64,000 nucleotides of DNA from Bog-473 sp963809715 (GTDB lineage Bacteria > Actinomycetota > Acidimicrobiia > Acidimicrobiales > RAAP-2): contig CAWEKO010000008.1 of the NCBI GenBank assembly GCA_963809715.1, positions 62,001-126,000 on the forward strand, read 5' to 3'. Below the pieces are notes generated by a model. It was not told where the DNA came from, did not search any database, and saw only the letters and a list, made by a program, of their open reading frames with translations. Position numbers and translations under genes: made by a program. Of this stretch, positions 1 to 10,801 are shown one piece after another. Position 1 is the first letter of the stretch; every line of letters starts with the position of its first letter.

Positions 1-8
1 GAGCAGCA

Positions 9-1605
9 TGATCCCACGTGCCCCCCCGGTGCTATCGATGGTCGTCGTCGCGTCCTGGCTTCGGCCTCCTGGTCATCCTGCCGGCCTCACCCACGGGTGG
101 ACCACCCCGTCCCGGGGCGCCTCGTCCCGACGAGCCACACGTTGAATTTGAGCTTCCTGGAGGATCCCGGCCAGCCGCCCGATCCCGACGTGTACTACGC
201 CGGTGAAGGACTTCTGCTGACGCGGAACATGTACGAGGGCCTTCTCCAGTACCAGCCCGGTACGCCAGACCGCGTCCTCGCCGGCGCTGGCGACGAGCTG
301 GACCATCTCGCCCAACGGTCTGACGTACACGTTCCAGTTGCGTCAGGGGGTCACGTTCCACGACGGCACGCCGTTTACCTCGGCCGCAGTCGAGCCCGAC
401 TTCGCCCGCCGGACGGCGGTCGACGGAGGGCCGGCCTATATGGTCTCGGAATCAAGACGTCGGCCACCCCCAACCCGTACACGGTCGTCATCACTCTGCA
501 GTCAACCGAACACCTCCTTTCTCGATTATTTGGCTTCGCCCTACGGACCGGTTATGTTGAGTCCGACGGCGTTGGCGGCCCATGCCGGATCCGACAACGC
601 CCAGACCTACCTGCAGACCCACGACATTGGTACCGGGCCATACACCCTGAGCGAGGCCAAGGTCGGCGTGACGTACCAGCTCAAGGCCTACCCGAACTAT
701 TGGGGCTCAAAGCCGTATTACACGACGGTCAACCTGCCCGTCATCGACAACCTCTCCACCGAGGAGATCGAGTTCAACACGGGCCAGATGGCCGCCATCC
801 TCCACGACATGACCACGTCGGCATCGGTCCAGTACAAGGGAAGTCGACGGTGGCCTCTACGAACTTCCGACGCTCGAATCGAGATGGTCTACGTGAACGA
901 GAACAAGGGCTTCATGACCACAGCGCGAACCGCCCGGCCTTGCTCGAGGCGATCAACGTTCCCTCCCTCGTCGCTGGCGTCTTCCCCGGACGGGCCACGG
1001 TGGCCAAGCAGGCGGGCCCGAACGGCCTGATTCCTGAGCCGTACGGCCAGCAGAACATCACGTACGACCCGTCCACACTGTAGACGCTGGTCAAGACCCT
1101 GCCGTCGTCAGACAAATCGTTCGTCGGCTACGACACCGGCGCACCCGACGACCAGTTGCTCGCCGAGGACATCGGCGCCGAGCTGCAGTCCGACGGGCTC
1201 AACGCCAAGGTCGTGGGAGAGGAGACGTCGGCCATCTATGGCTGGGTCGGTGCCACGTCATCGAGCAGGGCCGCTGACCCAACGTGCTGATCGACTACTT
1301 CTGGCCCGACACCTACAACACCTACACCTGGACCCACATCAACTTCGATGCCACCGGCGGGCTGCAGTACATGAACTGCGACAGCGTGCCCAATGAGGCG
1401 AACCTCGATGCCCAGGCGGTCGCCACGGGATCGCTCACTCGAGTACAACAAGGTGATCGAGAACGCGGTCAACAGCGGCTGCTGGCTCAACATCGCCGAC
1501 AAGGAAGACGCCATGGTGGCGCAGACCTGGCTCAAGGGCGTCCCCCAGGCGCACATCGTGACCGATCCCGAGATGCTGTACCTGGCCGCACTCCACCCGG
1601 GCTGA
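9..1605 (+). pseudogene. ABC transporter peptide/solute-binding protein (SBP_bac_5 family), multiply frameshifted
   Basis: Extracytoplasmic binding protein that would deliver a peptide-like or amine solute to the ATPases and permeases at 4583-8602. Family-typical segments are scattered over all three forward frames: RNMYEGLLQYQPGT near 226-270, LRQGVTFHDGTPFT near 337-380, PYTVVITLQS near 475-505, IGTGPYTLSEAKVG near 628-670 and YPNYWGSKPYY near 691-720. The reading continues through an in-frame TAG at 1081 to PEMLYLAALHPG and a stop at 1605. At least six frame changes are needed, yet the residues between them are conserved, which favours sequencing or assembly error over decay. A short hydrophobic stretch after the ATG at 9 may be a signal-peptide fragment, but the true 5' end is unclear. 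Confidence 0.75.
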
Positions 1606-1707
1606 CCGTCGGCCCCGACTGGCGCACAGAGAACGGACACATCGAGGCAGACGAGGCCGGCGAACGCGGCGGACATCGAGCTTTCCCTTCCGGACAGGAG
1701 CGAGATC

Positions 1708-3106
1708 ATGCAAACGGTCTTCGAAGTCGACCAGCAGCACGCCGAGCTGTCGACGCGTCCTGGCGGCGCAGGGCGTGGAGTACGTGTTCGCGTCGTTCGT
1801 CGACATCACCGGCCGGGCCAAGTCCAAGTGCGTCCCGATCGAGCACCTGCCCGACCTGCTGGCCGGTCACGAGCGCTACACGCCGCGGGGCTGGGCGACC
1901 TCGGCCAGATGACGCCGACCGAGGACGAGTGCGTCGCCATGCCCGACGCCGAGACGCTGTGCATCCTGCCGTGGGACCGGCGCTTCGCGTGGATGGCCGC
2001 CGACCTGCACTACGGCGGCACGGAGCCCTTCGCGCACTGCACCCGCTCGATCCTGAAAAGCAGATCGAGCAGGCGGCGGGAGCAGGGTACGTGCTCCAGC
2101 TGGGGGTCGAGACCGAGCTCTACGTCGTCCAGCCCTTCGTTGCGGCACAGCCGGGGCCCACGGACGAGTACCTCGTCCCGATCCGGCCGTCCGGCCGCTC
2201 CGGCCGACCCCCGCCTACGACGTGGAGGCGACGCTCGACGTGATGGAGTTCCTCGATCCGATGGTCGAGGCCATGAACGAGAGCGGCTTCGGTGTGTTCA
2301 GCTTCGACCACGAAGGCGGCGACGGGCAGGTCGAGTTCGACTTCGACTACGCGCCGGCGCTCGTGATGGCCGACCGCATCACGCTGTTCCGACTCATGGC
2401 GAAGCAGATCGCCAAGCAGATCGGCCTCATGGCCACCTTCATGCCCAAGCCGTACACCGAGGCGTGGGGCTCGGGCGCCCACTTCAACATGAGCCTCACC
2501 GACGTCGATGGCGGCCAAAACCTGTTCCGCGACGCCGAGGATCGCCGCGGCCGCGGCTGGAGCAAGACCGCCTACGGCTTCGTCGCCGGCATCCTGCGCC
2601 ACGCTCCGGCCCTCGCCGCGATCTGCACCCCCACCGTGAACTCCTACAAGCGGCTCCAGCCCCGCCTCGCCGACGGCACCGTGTCGTGGGCGCCGATCTG
2701 GGCGGCCTACGGCGACAACAACCGGTCCTGCATGCTGCGCCTCCCACGGAACCGGCCGGCGGTCGAGAACCGCGGGGTCGACTCGGCCGCCAACCCCTAT
2801 CTGGCCGCCGCCTTCCTGCTCGCCGCCGGCCTCGAGGGCATGGCCGAGGGACTCGATCCCGGCGAGCCCGTCGAGGACCTCACCTACGACTGGTCGGCCA
2901 GCGGCCCGGCGGGGGCGACGTCACGGCGACGCGCCTGCCGCGCACCCTGCTCGAGGCGATCGAGGCGTTCGATGCGGACCCGCTCACCGCCGCGTCTTCC
3001 CGGGCGAGTTCGTACGGCCTACGTCGACATGAAGCTGGCGGAGTGGGACGCGTATCACGCGCGCGTCTCGGAATGGGAACGCGAGACCTACCTGACGATG
3101 TTCTAA
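1708..3106 (+). pseudogene. glnT: Type III glutamine synthetase-like ligase (GlnT/gamma-glutamylamide synthetase type), frameshifted
   Basis: ATP-dependent ligase of the glutamine synthetase superfamily that joins an amine to the gamma-carboxyl of glutamate. Recognisable parts are VDITGRAKSKCVPIEHLPDL near the N-terminus, FSFDHEGGDGQVEFDFDYA (active-site Glu region) near 2300-2350, MPKPYTEAWGSGAHFNMSL near 2442-2495 and NNRSCMLRLPRNRPAVENRG near 2720-2775. This is the GlnT/gamma-glutamylmethylamide synthetase-like branch rather than housekeeping GlnA. The ATG at 1708 follows AGGAG. Frame changes occur near 1755, 1890, 2055, 2215, 2920 and 3000; the central 2222-2900 stretch is uninterrupted. 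Its setting beside a gamma-glutamyl hydrolase and a ureohydrolase suggests glutamylation of an amine substrate instead of ammonia assimilation; that role is inferred. Confidence 0.8.
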
Positions 3107-3110
3107 GTCC

Positions 3111-3852
3111 ATGACTACCAACGACACGACCGCGGTCCGATGGGAGGACCTCACGTGGCCGGAGATCGAGGGTCTCGTGCGCGACCGGCCGCGCGAGGTC
3201 GCACTGCTCCCCGTCGGCGCCACCGAGCAGCACGGGCCGCACCTGCCGACGGGCACTGACACCATCGTGGCCCGGGGTCTGTGTGCCGCCACCTCGGCGG
3301 CCACCGGGGCCCCTGTGCTCCCCGCAGTCGCCCTCGGCTGCAGCTATGGCCACGGGCGGGAGATTCCGGGCACGATCTCGCTCGACACCCGAGCGCCTGG
3401 CCGACCTCGTCGTCGCCGCGGTGCATTGGGTCGCCGTAGCGGAATGCGTCGTGTGCTGGCGGTGAATGGCCACTTCGGCAACCAGGCCGCCCTGTCCGTC
3501 GCGGCCGACCACCTTCGCCACGACCACCCGGACCTCCGCTTCGGCGTCCTCAACTGGTGGACGCTGACGCCGGCCATCACCGCGGAAACCATGGCCGACG
3601 GCGAGGACGTGCACGCCAACCGCGCCGAGACCTCGCTGATGCTCGCCCTGGCGCCGGAGCACGTCCGCCTCGACCAGCTCCACGACGCCGACGACGAAGA
3701 TCGCACTGCGGGCCTCGTCTTCCGCTATACCGCTTCCGTCCTGTCGCGCAACGGGGTGACGGGGCGGCCGTCGGAGGCGACCGCCGAGCTGGGCGCGAAG
3801 CTCCTCGACGAGGTGGTCGTCGACCGGTGCGCCGCGATCCGCCCGGGGCTGA
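3111..3852 (+). pseudogene. Creatininase-family amidohydrolase, frameshifted
   Basis: Metal-dependent amidohydrolase of the creatininase/formamide hydrolase family, which opens cyclic or linear amides. The family signature is present: PVGATEQHGPHLPTGTD (metal-binding Glu, His and Asp) near residues 33-49, VNGHFGNQAAL (usual form NGHGGN) near 3461-3493 and EDVHANRAETS near 3604-3636. The start ATG at 3111 lies 4 bases after the stop of the ligase gene. Two frame changes fall in GC runs around 3390 and 3430. The end is uncertain because the frame drifts into the next gene; a TGA at 3850-3852 is the natural stop if one more base is missing. The substrate could be creatinine, a formamide or another cyclic amide. 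Confidence 0.75.
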
Positions 3853-3887
3853 ACCGAGGAGCCGCCGCTGCGCGGGCATCCGCCAGC

Positions 3888-4586
3888 GTGGCGACGGACG
3901 TCGGCCCCGCTGGTGGGGATCTTGTGCGGACGGTCCCCCGCCGAGCGGTACTCGACCCATCGCGGCTACGTCTCGTCCGTGGCGGCGGTGGGTGCGATCC
4001 CGGTCTTTGCCCGCCGGCCCGGACACCGATCCCCTCGCCCTCACCGCGGTGGTCGACCGTTGCGACGCACTCGTCGCGACCGGGGGTGGCGACGTCGACC
4101 CCGACCTCTACGCCGGCACGGCGGCGAGTTCCCCGGAGTCTTTGATGGACGTCGATCCCAGCCGCGACGTCGCCGAGATCGCGGCGGTCCAGCACGCCCG
4201 GGGGCAGGGCAAGCGGGTCCTCGGCGTGTGCCACGGCGCGCAGCTGTTCGCCGTCATGGGGGTGGGACGCTCATCTCCGACCTGGTGGAGAAGGGCATCG
4301 AGGGCCACTGGCAGGAGGACCGCCAGTACGAACCGGTACACGGCGTCCGCGCCGAGCCGGGCACCGTCGCGGCGGGGCTGCTCGCCCAAGTCGGCCGGGT
4401 CAACTCCATCCACCACCAGGCCATCGCGGACCCGGCCAAGCGCTGCGGGCGACGGCGTGGAGCGACGACGGCGTGATCGAGGCCGTCGAGGCCCCGGGGT
4501 TGCTCGGCGTGCAATGGCATCCCGAACGCCTTTCCGGCGTCGACCCGCGCCACCTGGCCCCGTTCGCCTGGCTGGTCGCCCGGTGA
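3888..4586 (+). pseudogene. Gamma-glutamyl-gamma-aminobutyrate hydrolase-like peptidase C26 (PuuD family), frameshifted
   Basis: Class I glutamine amidotransferase-fold hydrolase that removes gamma-glutamyl groups from amines or amino acids. Visible signatures are GILCGRSPAERYSTHRGYV at the N-terminus, CDALVATGGGDVDPDLY, the nucleophile-elbow Cys in GVCHGAQLFAVMG near 4222-4260, SIHHQAIADPA near 4408 and the catalytic His region GVQWHPERLSG near 4507. Frame changes lie near 4010, 4258 and 4440. The true start is uncertain: GTG 3888 and GTG 3913 are both possible. Paired with the glutamate ligase upstream it could remove a gamma-glutamyl group added earlier, as PuuA and PuuD do in putrescine catabolism; the pairing is an inference. 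Confidence 0.7.
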
Positions 4587-5685
4587 CCGTCTCGCACGCC
4601 GCCGCCATCGGATCCGAGGCGCCTGTCGCAGCGCAGCCGCCGGAGCGCAACCCCACGCGTGAGGCGGTCGCTGCGGTGTCCGATCTGCACGTCACTTTCG
4701 CCCGCGGCGGCCACGACGTCCACGCGCTGCGCGGCGTGTCCCTCGAGGTCGGGCCCGGCGAGATCCTCGGCCTGGTCGGCGAGTCCGGTTCGGGCAAGAG
4801 CGTGCTCGGCCTGCCCTGCTCGGGCTGCTGCCCGACCGCCCCCGCCCCACCGTCGACGGGATCCGCCCGGGTGTGCGGGGTCGACATGGTCGACGGCGGC
4901 CGCCGAGGAGCGCCGCCGGTGCGCCGCCGCCACCTCGGCGCGGTGTTCCAGGACCCGATGACGTCGCTCAACCCGACCATGCGGGTCGGCCGCCAGGTCG
5001 ACCGAGGCGGCCGGCTCGGCGGCCGAGGCGCTCGGCCTGCTCGACGCGGTCGGCGTCCCCGAGCCGAAGCGGCGGCTGCGGGCCTACCCCCACGAGCTGT
5101 CCGGCGGACTGCGCCAGCGGGTGATGATCGCCATGGCGGTCGCCGGCGCGCCGTCGCCTGGTCATCGCCGACGAGCCGACGACCGCCCTCGACGTGACCG
5201 TGCAGGCGCAGATCCTCGAGCTGCTCGCGCAACCTGCGCGACGAGATCGGCATGCAGCTTCGTCCTCGTGACCCACGACCTCGGTGTGGCCGCCCAGATC
5301 GCCGACCGCATCGCCGTGCTCTACGGCGGTCGGCTGGCCGAGATCGGCGACGCCGGCCGACGTGCTGCGACCAACCGGCCCATCCCTACACCGTCGGGCT
5401 GCTGCGCTCGCGGCTGACGCTCGACTGCGCCGCGAGCGGTCCCGTCGCGCACGCTTGCCGGGCGAGCCGCCCGATCCCCGCGCAGACCCGCCGCCGGCTG
5501 CCCGTTCGGCCCGCGTGCTGCGACTGCCACGTGCGACGCGTGCGACGCCGAGCTCCCTGCCCGGAGGCCGGCCCGGCCGAGCAGTCGCACCCCGGACCGG
5601 CGCCTGGCCTGCGTGCCGCCTGGCGCGACGTGAGCGGCCGCCGCCGCCGGCCGAAGTCGAGCCGTGGCCCATGGCCGTCCGATGA
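4583..5685 (+). pseudogene. Peptide-type ABC transporter ATP-binding protein (DppD/OppD family), frameshifted
   Basis: First of two ATPases of a dipeptide/nickel-type ABC importer, acting on the inner face of the membrane. In order one sees VSDLHVTFARGGHDVHAL, Walker A GESGSGKS near 4780-4803, the Q-loop region GAVFQDPMTSLNPTMRVG near 4936-4990, the signature SGGLRQRVMIAMA near 5100-5140, Walker B LVIADEPTTALDV near 5160-5200, the H-loop LVTHDLGVAAQIAD near 5265-5305 and HPYTVGLL near 5375. These fall in different frames, with single-base losses in G/C runs (for example one G missing just after Walker A). GTG 4583 overlaps the preceding stop by 4 bases, indicating coupled translation. Confidence 0.75.
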
Positions 5686-6613
5686 CCTGCGCGGGTCACG
5701 GGTGAGCCACGCCGACGCGGCCGTGCGTGATCCACGACGTCTCCAAGACGTTCTGCCATCGGGCGGCGTCCGACCGCCAGACGCGCTCCAGGCGCTGCGC
5801 GGCGTCGACCTCCGGTCGTCGAAGGCGAGTCGGTCGCGCTGGTCGGCGAGAGCGGCTGCGGCAAGTCGACGCTGCTGCGCGCCATCGCCGGGCTCCACGC
5901 CGATCGACGCGCGGCATCGATCGACGCTCGGCGGCGGCGCCCGCCCGCAGATGGTGTTCCAGGACGCCGGCGCCTCGCTCACCCCGTGGCTGACGGTCGG
6001 CGAGCTGGTCGGCGAGCGGCTGCGCACCGAGCGGATGGCGCCGGCGCGAGCGCCGGCGGCAGGGTGCACGACGCCCTGCAGCTGGTCGGCCTGCCGGCCG
6101 AGGTCGCGCGCGCCAAGCCGGCGCAGCTCTCGGCGGCCAGCGCCAGCGGGTCGCGCTGGCCCGGGCCACGGTCGTGCCGCCCGAGGTGCTGCTGTGCGAC
6201 GAGCCGACCAGCGCGCTCGACGTGTCGCTCGCCGCCACCGTCCTCAACCTGCTCGGCCGGCTCCGCCGCGAGCTCGGCATGGCCGTGCTGTTCGTCACCC
6301 ACGACCTGGCCGCCGCCCGCGTCGTCGCCGACCGCATCGCCGTGATGTACCTCGGCCGCATCGTCGAGGTCGGCCCCGCCGAGGAGGTCGCGTCGGCACC
6401 CGCCGCACCCGTACACCCGGGCGCTGCTCGCCGCGGTGCCGAGCGCCGGCGCGAGCGCGACGTCCGGCTGACGGGGCGAGCCGGCCAGCCCGCTCGACCC
6501 GCCCGCGCGGCTGCGCGTTCCACCCCCGCTGCGCCGCCGCGGCTCGACGACGCTGCGCGACACCGATCGCCGCGCTCGAGGCGGCCGCCCGTGCGCGCCG
6601 TCGGGTCGCCTGA
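5682..6613 (+). pseudogene. Peptide-type ABC transporter ATP-binding protein (DppF/OppF family), frameshifted
   Basis: Second ATPase of the importer. Visible elements are VIHDVSKTF near 5727, Walker A GESGCGKSTLLRAIAGL near 5845-5895, MVFQDAGASLTPWLTVGEL near 5951, the signature region AQLSGGQRQRVALARA after restoring a missing base near 6135, Walker B EVLLCDEPTSALDVSLA near 6183-6225, the H-loop FVTHDLAAARVVADRIAVMY near 6292-6350, HPYTRALLAAVP near 6410 and a Cys-containing C-terminal tail (CAFHPRC) typical of this family near 6515. About six frame changes occur. The start is uncertain: ATG 5682 overlaps the preceding stop, and GTG 5701 is an alternative. The long intact run from 6174 to 6390 supports a gene that is functional in the organism. 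Confidence 0.75.
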
Positions 6614-6678
6614 CGTGCGCGACGGCGGCCCGTCGCCGAGTCGACCTGACCGCGACGTCGCGGACGCGAGCTCGCCTG

Positions 6679-7585
6679 ATGGCGGTCGCCGAGCCGGCGA
6701 TCGCTCGGCGCCGGCCGGGCCGCCCAGCGCGTCCGCGGTCCCGCTCGGCGCGCGGCGCTCGCGCCGGGTCTCGCACGGGCGTCGACCGGATCGCGATGCT
6801 CGGTGCTCTGCTCGGCATCACCGTCGCTGTGCATCGTCGCCCCGCTGATCGCGCCCGCACAGACCCGATCGATCCCGTCGGACTCACCCTTCATCGCCCC
6901 CGCTCCACGGCGGCTTCCTGCTCGGCACCGACGAGGTCGGCCGCGACATCTTCAGCCGGGTCCTCTACGGCATGCGGGCGAGCTGGTTCGTCGGCGCTGT
7001 CGTGGTCATCGCCTCGGGCGTGGTCATCGGCGGCCTCATCGGCCTGGTCGCCGGCGCGACCGGCGGCTGGGTCGACAGCGCTGCTGATGCGGATCACCGA
7101 CCTCTTCCTGGCCCTGCCCGGCCCGGTGCTCGCCATCGCCGTCGTCGCCGCCCTCGGTCCGTCGCTGCCGCACACGTCTGATCGCCGTCGCGATCGTGTG
7201 GTGGCCGTTCTACGCCCGCATCGTGCGCGGCGAGATCCGGGCCCTCGCGGCGCGACCGCACCTCGAGGCGGCGCGCCTGGCCGGCGTCGGGCCGCGTCCG
7301 GCGCGGCCTGCGCGGCACCTGCTGCCCGGCGCGGTGCCGGCCATCGTCGTCACCGCCAGCCTCGACGTCGGCAACCTCGTGCTCACCCTGGCCGGCCTGT
7401 CGTTCCTCGGCCTCGGCGCGCCGGCGCCGGCGCCCGAGCTCGGCGCGATGGCCGCCCGCGGCCTGCAGTACCTGCTCCAGGAGTGGTGGGTGCCGGTCAT
7501 GCCGGGCATCGCCGTTGTTCCTGCTCGCGCTCGTCGCCAACCTGGCCGGCGACGCCGTCGCCGGCGCGACCTGGGCAGCCGCTGA
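6679..7585 (+). pseudogene. ABC transporter permease (DppC family), frameshifted
   Basis: Integral membrane permease half of the importer. LGTDEVGRDIFSRVLYGMRAS near 6920-6985 is the DppC/OppC hallmark, followed by VGAVVVIASGVVIGGLIGLVAG and MRITDLFLALPGPVLAIAVVAA membrane spans. The EAA cytoplasmic loop is seen as ARPHLEAARLAGVGPRPARPARHLLPGAVP near 7250-7345 (split by no indel), then LTLAGLSFLGLGAPAP. Frame changes occur near 6840, 6905, 7080, 7185, 7515 and 7575. The ATG at 6679 is a plausible start; the N-terminus is Arg-rich before the first membrane span. The stop at 7583-7585 overlaps the start of the next permease. Confidence 0.7.
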
Positions 7586-8602
7586 TGAGCGGCCTGCCGT
7601 TCATCGTCAAGCGCCTCGGCGGCCATGGTCGTGCATCCTCGTCGCCCTGGCCGCGGTCATCTTCCTGCTCCAGAAGCTCAGCCGCACCGATCCGGTCCAC
7701 GCCAAGCTCGGCGCCAACGCCTCGCAGAGGCCATCGTCGCCAAGGAGCGGCACAAGCTCGGCTACGACAAGCCGCTCCTCGAGCAGTACCTCAACTACGT
7801 CGGCGGGCTGCTCCACGGCAACCTGGCGAGTCGCTGCGCACCCGTCGCCCGGTCACGACCGACCTCCGCCACTACCTGCCGGCCACCGCTCGAGCTGACG
7901 TTCTACGGCGCTGGCGCTCGCCGTCGTGCTCGGGGCGATGCTCGGGCTGGCCTCGGCCGGGACGCTGGCGCGGGCGCCGGGCTTCCTGCGCGTTGTCATG
8001 CTCGCGGGCGCGTCCGCGCCGGCCTTCCTGCTCGCGCTGCTCGGCATCCTGTTCTTCAACGGCGACCTCACTGGCTGCCGGCGACCGGGCGACACCGGTG
8101 TCGCCAACACGCCACCGGCCCGACCGGGATGCTCGTCGTCGACGCGCTCCTCCACGGCAGTTCGCCACGGCGTCGGCGACGGCGTGCGAGCACCTGATCC
8201 TGCCCGCGCTGTGCGTCGCCATCGGCCCGGCGGTCGTCGATCGGCCGGGTGCTGCGCGGGCTCGCTCGGCAGCGACCATGCGACTCGGACTACGTCCGCA
8301 CGGCCCGGGCCAAGGGGCTCGCCGAGACGGACGGTGCTCTTCCGCCACGCGCTGCGCAACTCGCTGACCGCGCGCTGTCGATGACCGGCCTGCAGGTCGG
8401 CCTGATGTTCGCCGGCGTCGTGGTCATCGAGACGATCTTCGCCTGGCCCGGCATCGGCCTCTACACCGTGCAGAGCATCCCCGCCGCCGACTTCCCGGCC
8501 ATCGCCGGCGTCACGCTCGTGCTCGGCGTCGGCTACGTGGTCATCAACACCGCTCGTCGACATCCTGCAGGCGGTGGTCGACCCCGGGTGACGCTCGAAT
8601 GA
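7584..8602 (+). pseudogene. ABC transporter permease (DppB family), frameshifted
   Basis: Second permease of the importer. Recognisable parts: MSGLPFIVKRL at the N-terminus, a first membrane span AAVIFLLQKLSRTDPVHAKLG near 7650-7715, KLGYDKPLLEQYLNYVGGLLHGNL near 7756-7830 (the DppB periplasmic region), further spans near 7920-8065, an EAA-like loop DYVRTARAKGLAE near 8289-8328, FRHALRNSLT and the C-terminal GVVVIETIFAWPGIGLYTVQS near 8416-8475. It ends with DILQAVVDPRVTLE. There are at least eight frame changes. Gene order is DppC-like before DppB-like, opposite to the classical dpp operon, which may be a property of this lineage or simply of this family. Confidence 0.7.
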
Positions 8603-8652
8603 ACCGGGGCACGGGTCGCCGGGACGCGCCCAGACACGAGAAGGAGCACGCC

Positions 8653-9727
8653 GTGACCGAACGCCCGCCCGGCCCGATCAGCCTCAACCGCTACGACCTC
8701 GAGCTGGCGTGGCAGGGCATCCAGACGTTCATGAAGCTGCCGGTCTGCCTGACCCCGGAGGACCTGCGGGCCGGCGAGATCGACGTCGCGGTGTGCGGCG
8801 TCCCTGGGACGGGACCGCGGTCACCGCGCGCTCGGGCACCCACCTGGGCCCCCAGGCCATCCGGACCTGCGACCACCTGCCGGCGCCGCCCTACGGACCG
8901 CCCGCACCTCCACGTGCGGGTCGACCCGTTCGAGCACCTGAAGGTGTGCGACTACGGCGACGCCGAGGTCATGATCGGCAGCACCGACCGGACCTTCCAG
9001 AACATCCGCGCGTTCGTCGCCGAGATCCTCGAGGGCGGGCGCCATCCCGATCATCCTGGGTGGCGACCACGGCATCACCTGGCCGGTCGCGACGGCGGTG
9101 GCCGACGACTACGGCTACGGCAAGATCGGCATCGTCCACTTCGACGCCCACGCCGACACCGCGCCCGACATGCAGGGCGTGCTGGCCGGGCACGGCACGC
9201 CGATGCGCCGCCTGATCGAGAGCGGCGCGGTGCAGGGGCGCAACTTCGTCCAGGTCGGGCTGCGCGGCTACTGGCCGGGCCACGACATCGTGGCCTGGAT
9301 GGAGGAGCAGCAGATGCGGTCCCACTTCATGGCCGAGGTGCAGCGGCACGGGTTCGACACCGTGCTCGAGCGGGCCATCGACGAGGCCCTCTCGGCAGCG
9401 CCGACCACCTGTACATCTCCGTCGACGTCGACGCCGTCGACCCGGCGTACGCACCCGGCACCGGGATCGCCCGAGCCGGGCGGGCTGACCAGCGCCGAGG
9501 TGCTGCGGGCCGTGCGCCGCCTGTCCGCCGAGGTCGGCATGGTCGGCATGGACGTGGTCGAGGTCAGCCCGCCGTACGACTCGGGCAACAACATCACCGC
9601 GCTCTTCGCACACCGCTGCGTCCTCGAGGCGCTGACCGGGACCGCCATGCGCCGACTCGGCCTGACCGACCCGGACTACCTCGACGAGACGGCCGCCGGG
9701 GGACCGTTGGCCGGCCACGCCCGATGA
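8653..9727 (+). pseudogene. Agmatinase/arginase-family ureohydrolase, frameshifted
   Basis: Binuclear-Mn ureohydrolase that releases urea from a guanidino compound such as agmatine, guanidinobutyrate or arginine. Metal ligands are all present: LGGDHGITWP near 9058, HFDAHADTAPD near 9139 and SVDVDAVDPAYAPGTGI near 9420-9468; VEVSPPYDSGNNIT near 9558 is also typical. GTG 8653 is chosen because GAGAAGGAG lies just upstream and the product then begins MTERPPGPISLNRYDLE. Frame changes occur near 8812, 8903, 9045, 9392 and 9468. The last stretch, 9470-9727, is intact. The stop overlaps the ATG of the Rieske gene by 4 bases. The exact substrate cannot be told from sequence. Confidence 0.8.
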
Positions 9728-10801
9728 GTCTGGTCGACGACGCGCTGTACGACGCGGCCGGCCACGCGGCGCCGGCGCGTCGTCACTGGCCTCGCTTTAC
9801 ACCGACGAGAAGGTCCTGGCCGCCGAGCGCAGCCGTCTCTTCTCGCGATCGTGGGCGCTGGTGGCGGACGCCGATGAACTGTCGGCGCCCGGGTCGTACG
9901 TGACCGCCTCCGTCGGCGGTATCCCGCTCGCCGTCGTGCGTGGCCGTGACGACACGCTCCGGGCCTTCCACAACGTGTGCCGCCACCGTGGCATCACGTT
10001 GCTCGAAGGCTCCGGGACCGTCGGTCGGTTCATGACCTGCCCCTATCACCAGTGGAGCTACGCCACCACGGGCGAGCTCGCCCGGGTGCCCCAGGAAGAG
10101 CAGTTCGGTGCCCTCGACCGCCCGCGCTGGGCCTTGTGCCCGGGCAGGTTGCGGAGTGGGGAGGCATGGTCTTCGCCAATGCCTCGTCGGAGGCGCCGAG
10201 CCTGTCCGAGAGCATGGCCGGCCTCGACCAACGGCTCGATGGCTTCCTTGCCGGTCCCCTCCGCCAGGTCGCCGTGGTGCGGTACGAGGCGGCTTGCAAC
10301 TGGAAGCTGCTGGTGGAGAACCATATCGACGTGTACCACCTGTGGTACCTGCATGCCCGGTCACTTGCCGCCTACGACCACCGGAAGTTCCGATGGGAGT
10401 CGCTCGGCGACAATTGGTGGAGCCTCGAGCCAAAGGAAGAGCGGGCCGGTCCGAGCGGGCTGCCCTGGGTGCCGGAGGACATGCGCCACCACATCGGGGC
10501 CTTTCTCCTCTTCCCAAACCTGATGCTCGTGACGACGGACGAGTATTTCGCGACCTACGATGCCGTACCGGTGACGCCCGACCGCACCGTCCTCACGCTC
10601 CGCGTGCGTTCGAGCATGGATGCCGATGCCGACGCGCTGGTGGCCTCGATCCGCTCCTTCATGGCCGAGGATGTCGCCGCCTGTGAGCGCATGCAGCAGG
10701 GTGCGGCCTCCCCGTCGTTCGGCGTGGGCGCGTTGGCCTCGACCCACGAGGAGCCCATCCGGCGCTTCCACGCCAGCCTTCTCCGTGCGGTCGCACCGTG
10801 A
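9724..10801 (+). pseudogene. Rieske [2Fe-2S] aromatic-ring/N-demethylating oxygenase, alpha subunit type, two frameshifts
   Basis: Rieske non-heme iron oxygenase. The [2Fe-2S] ligands are CRHRG near 9979 and CPYHQWSY near 10038; the mononuclear iron site is ENHIDVYHLWYLH near 10318-10355. Only two frame changes remain, near 9782 and 10135; downstream of 10150 the frame is open to the stop at 10801. At about 355 residues it resembles oxygenase subunits acting on aromatic rings or on quaternary and methylated amines (glycine-betaine or stachydrine demethylase type). The neighbours, which are all C-N hydrolases, favour an amine substrate, but this is inference. A reductase partner is not found in the window. 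Confidence 0.78.

Noticed and set aside
3557..5197. Long + strand ORF of 546 codons
   Set aside because: It crosses the creatininase-like, C26 and ATPase genes in turn because of frame changes; it is a chimera and not one protein.
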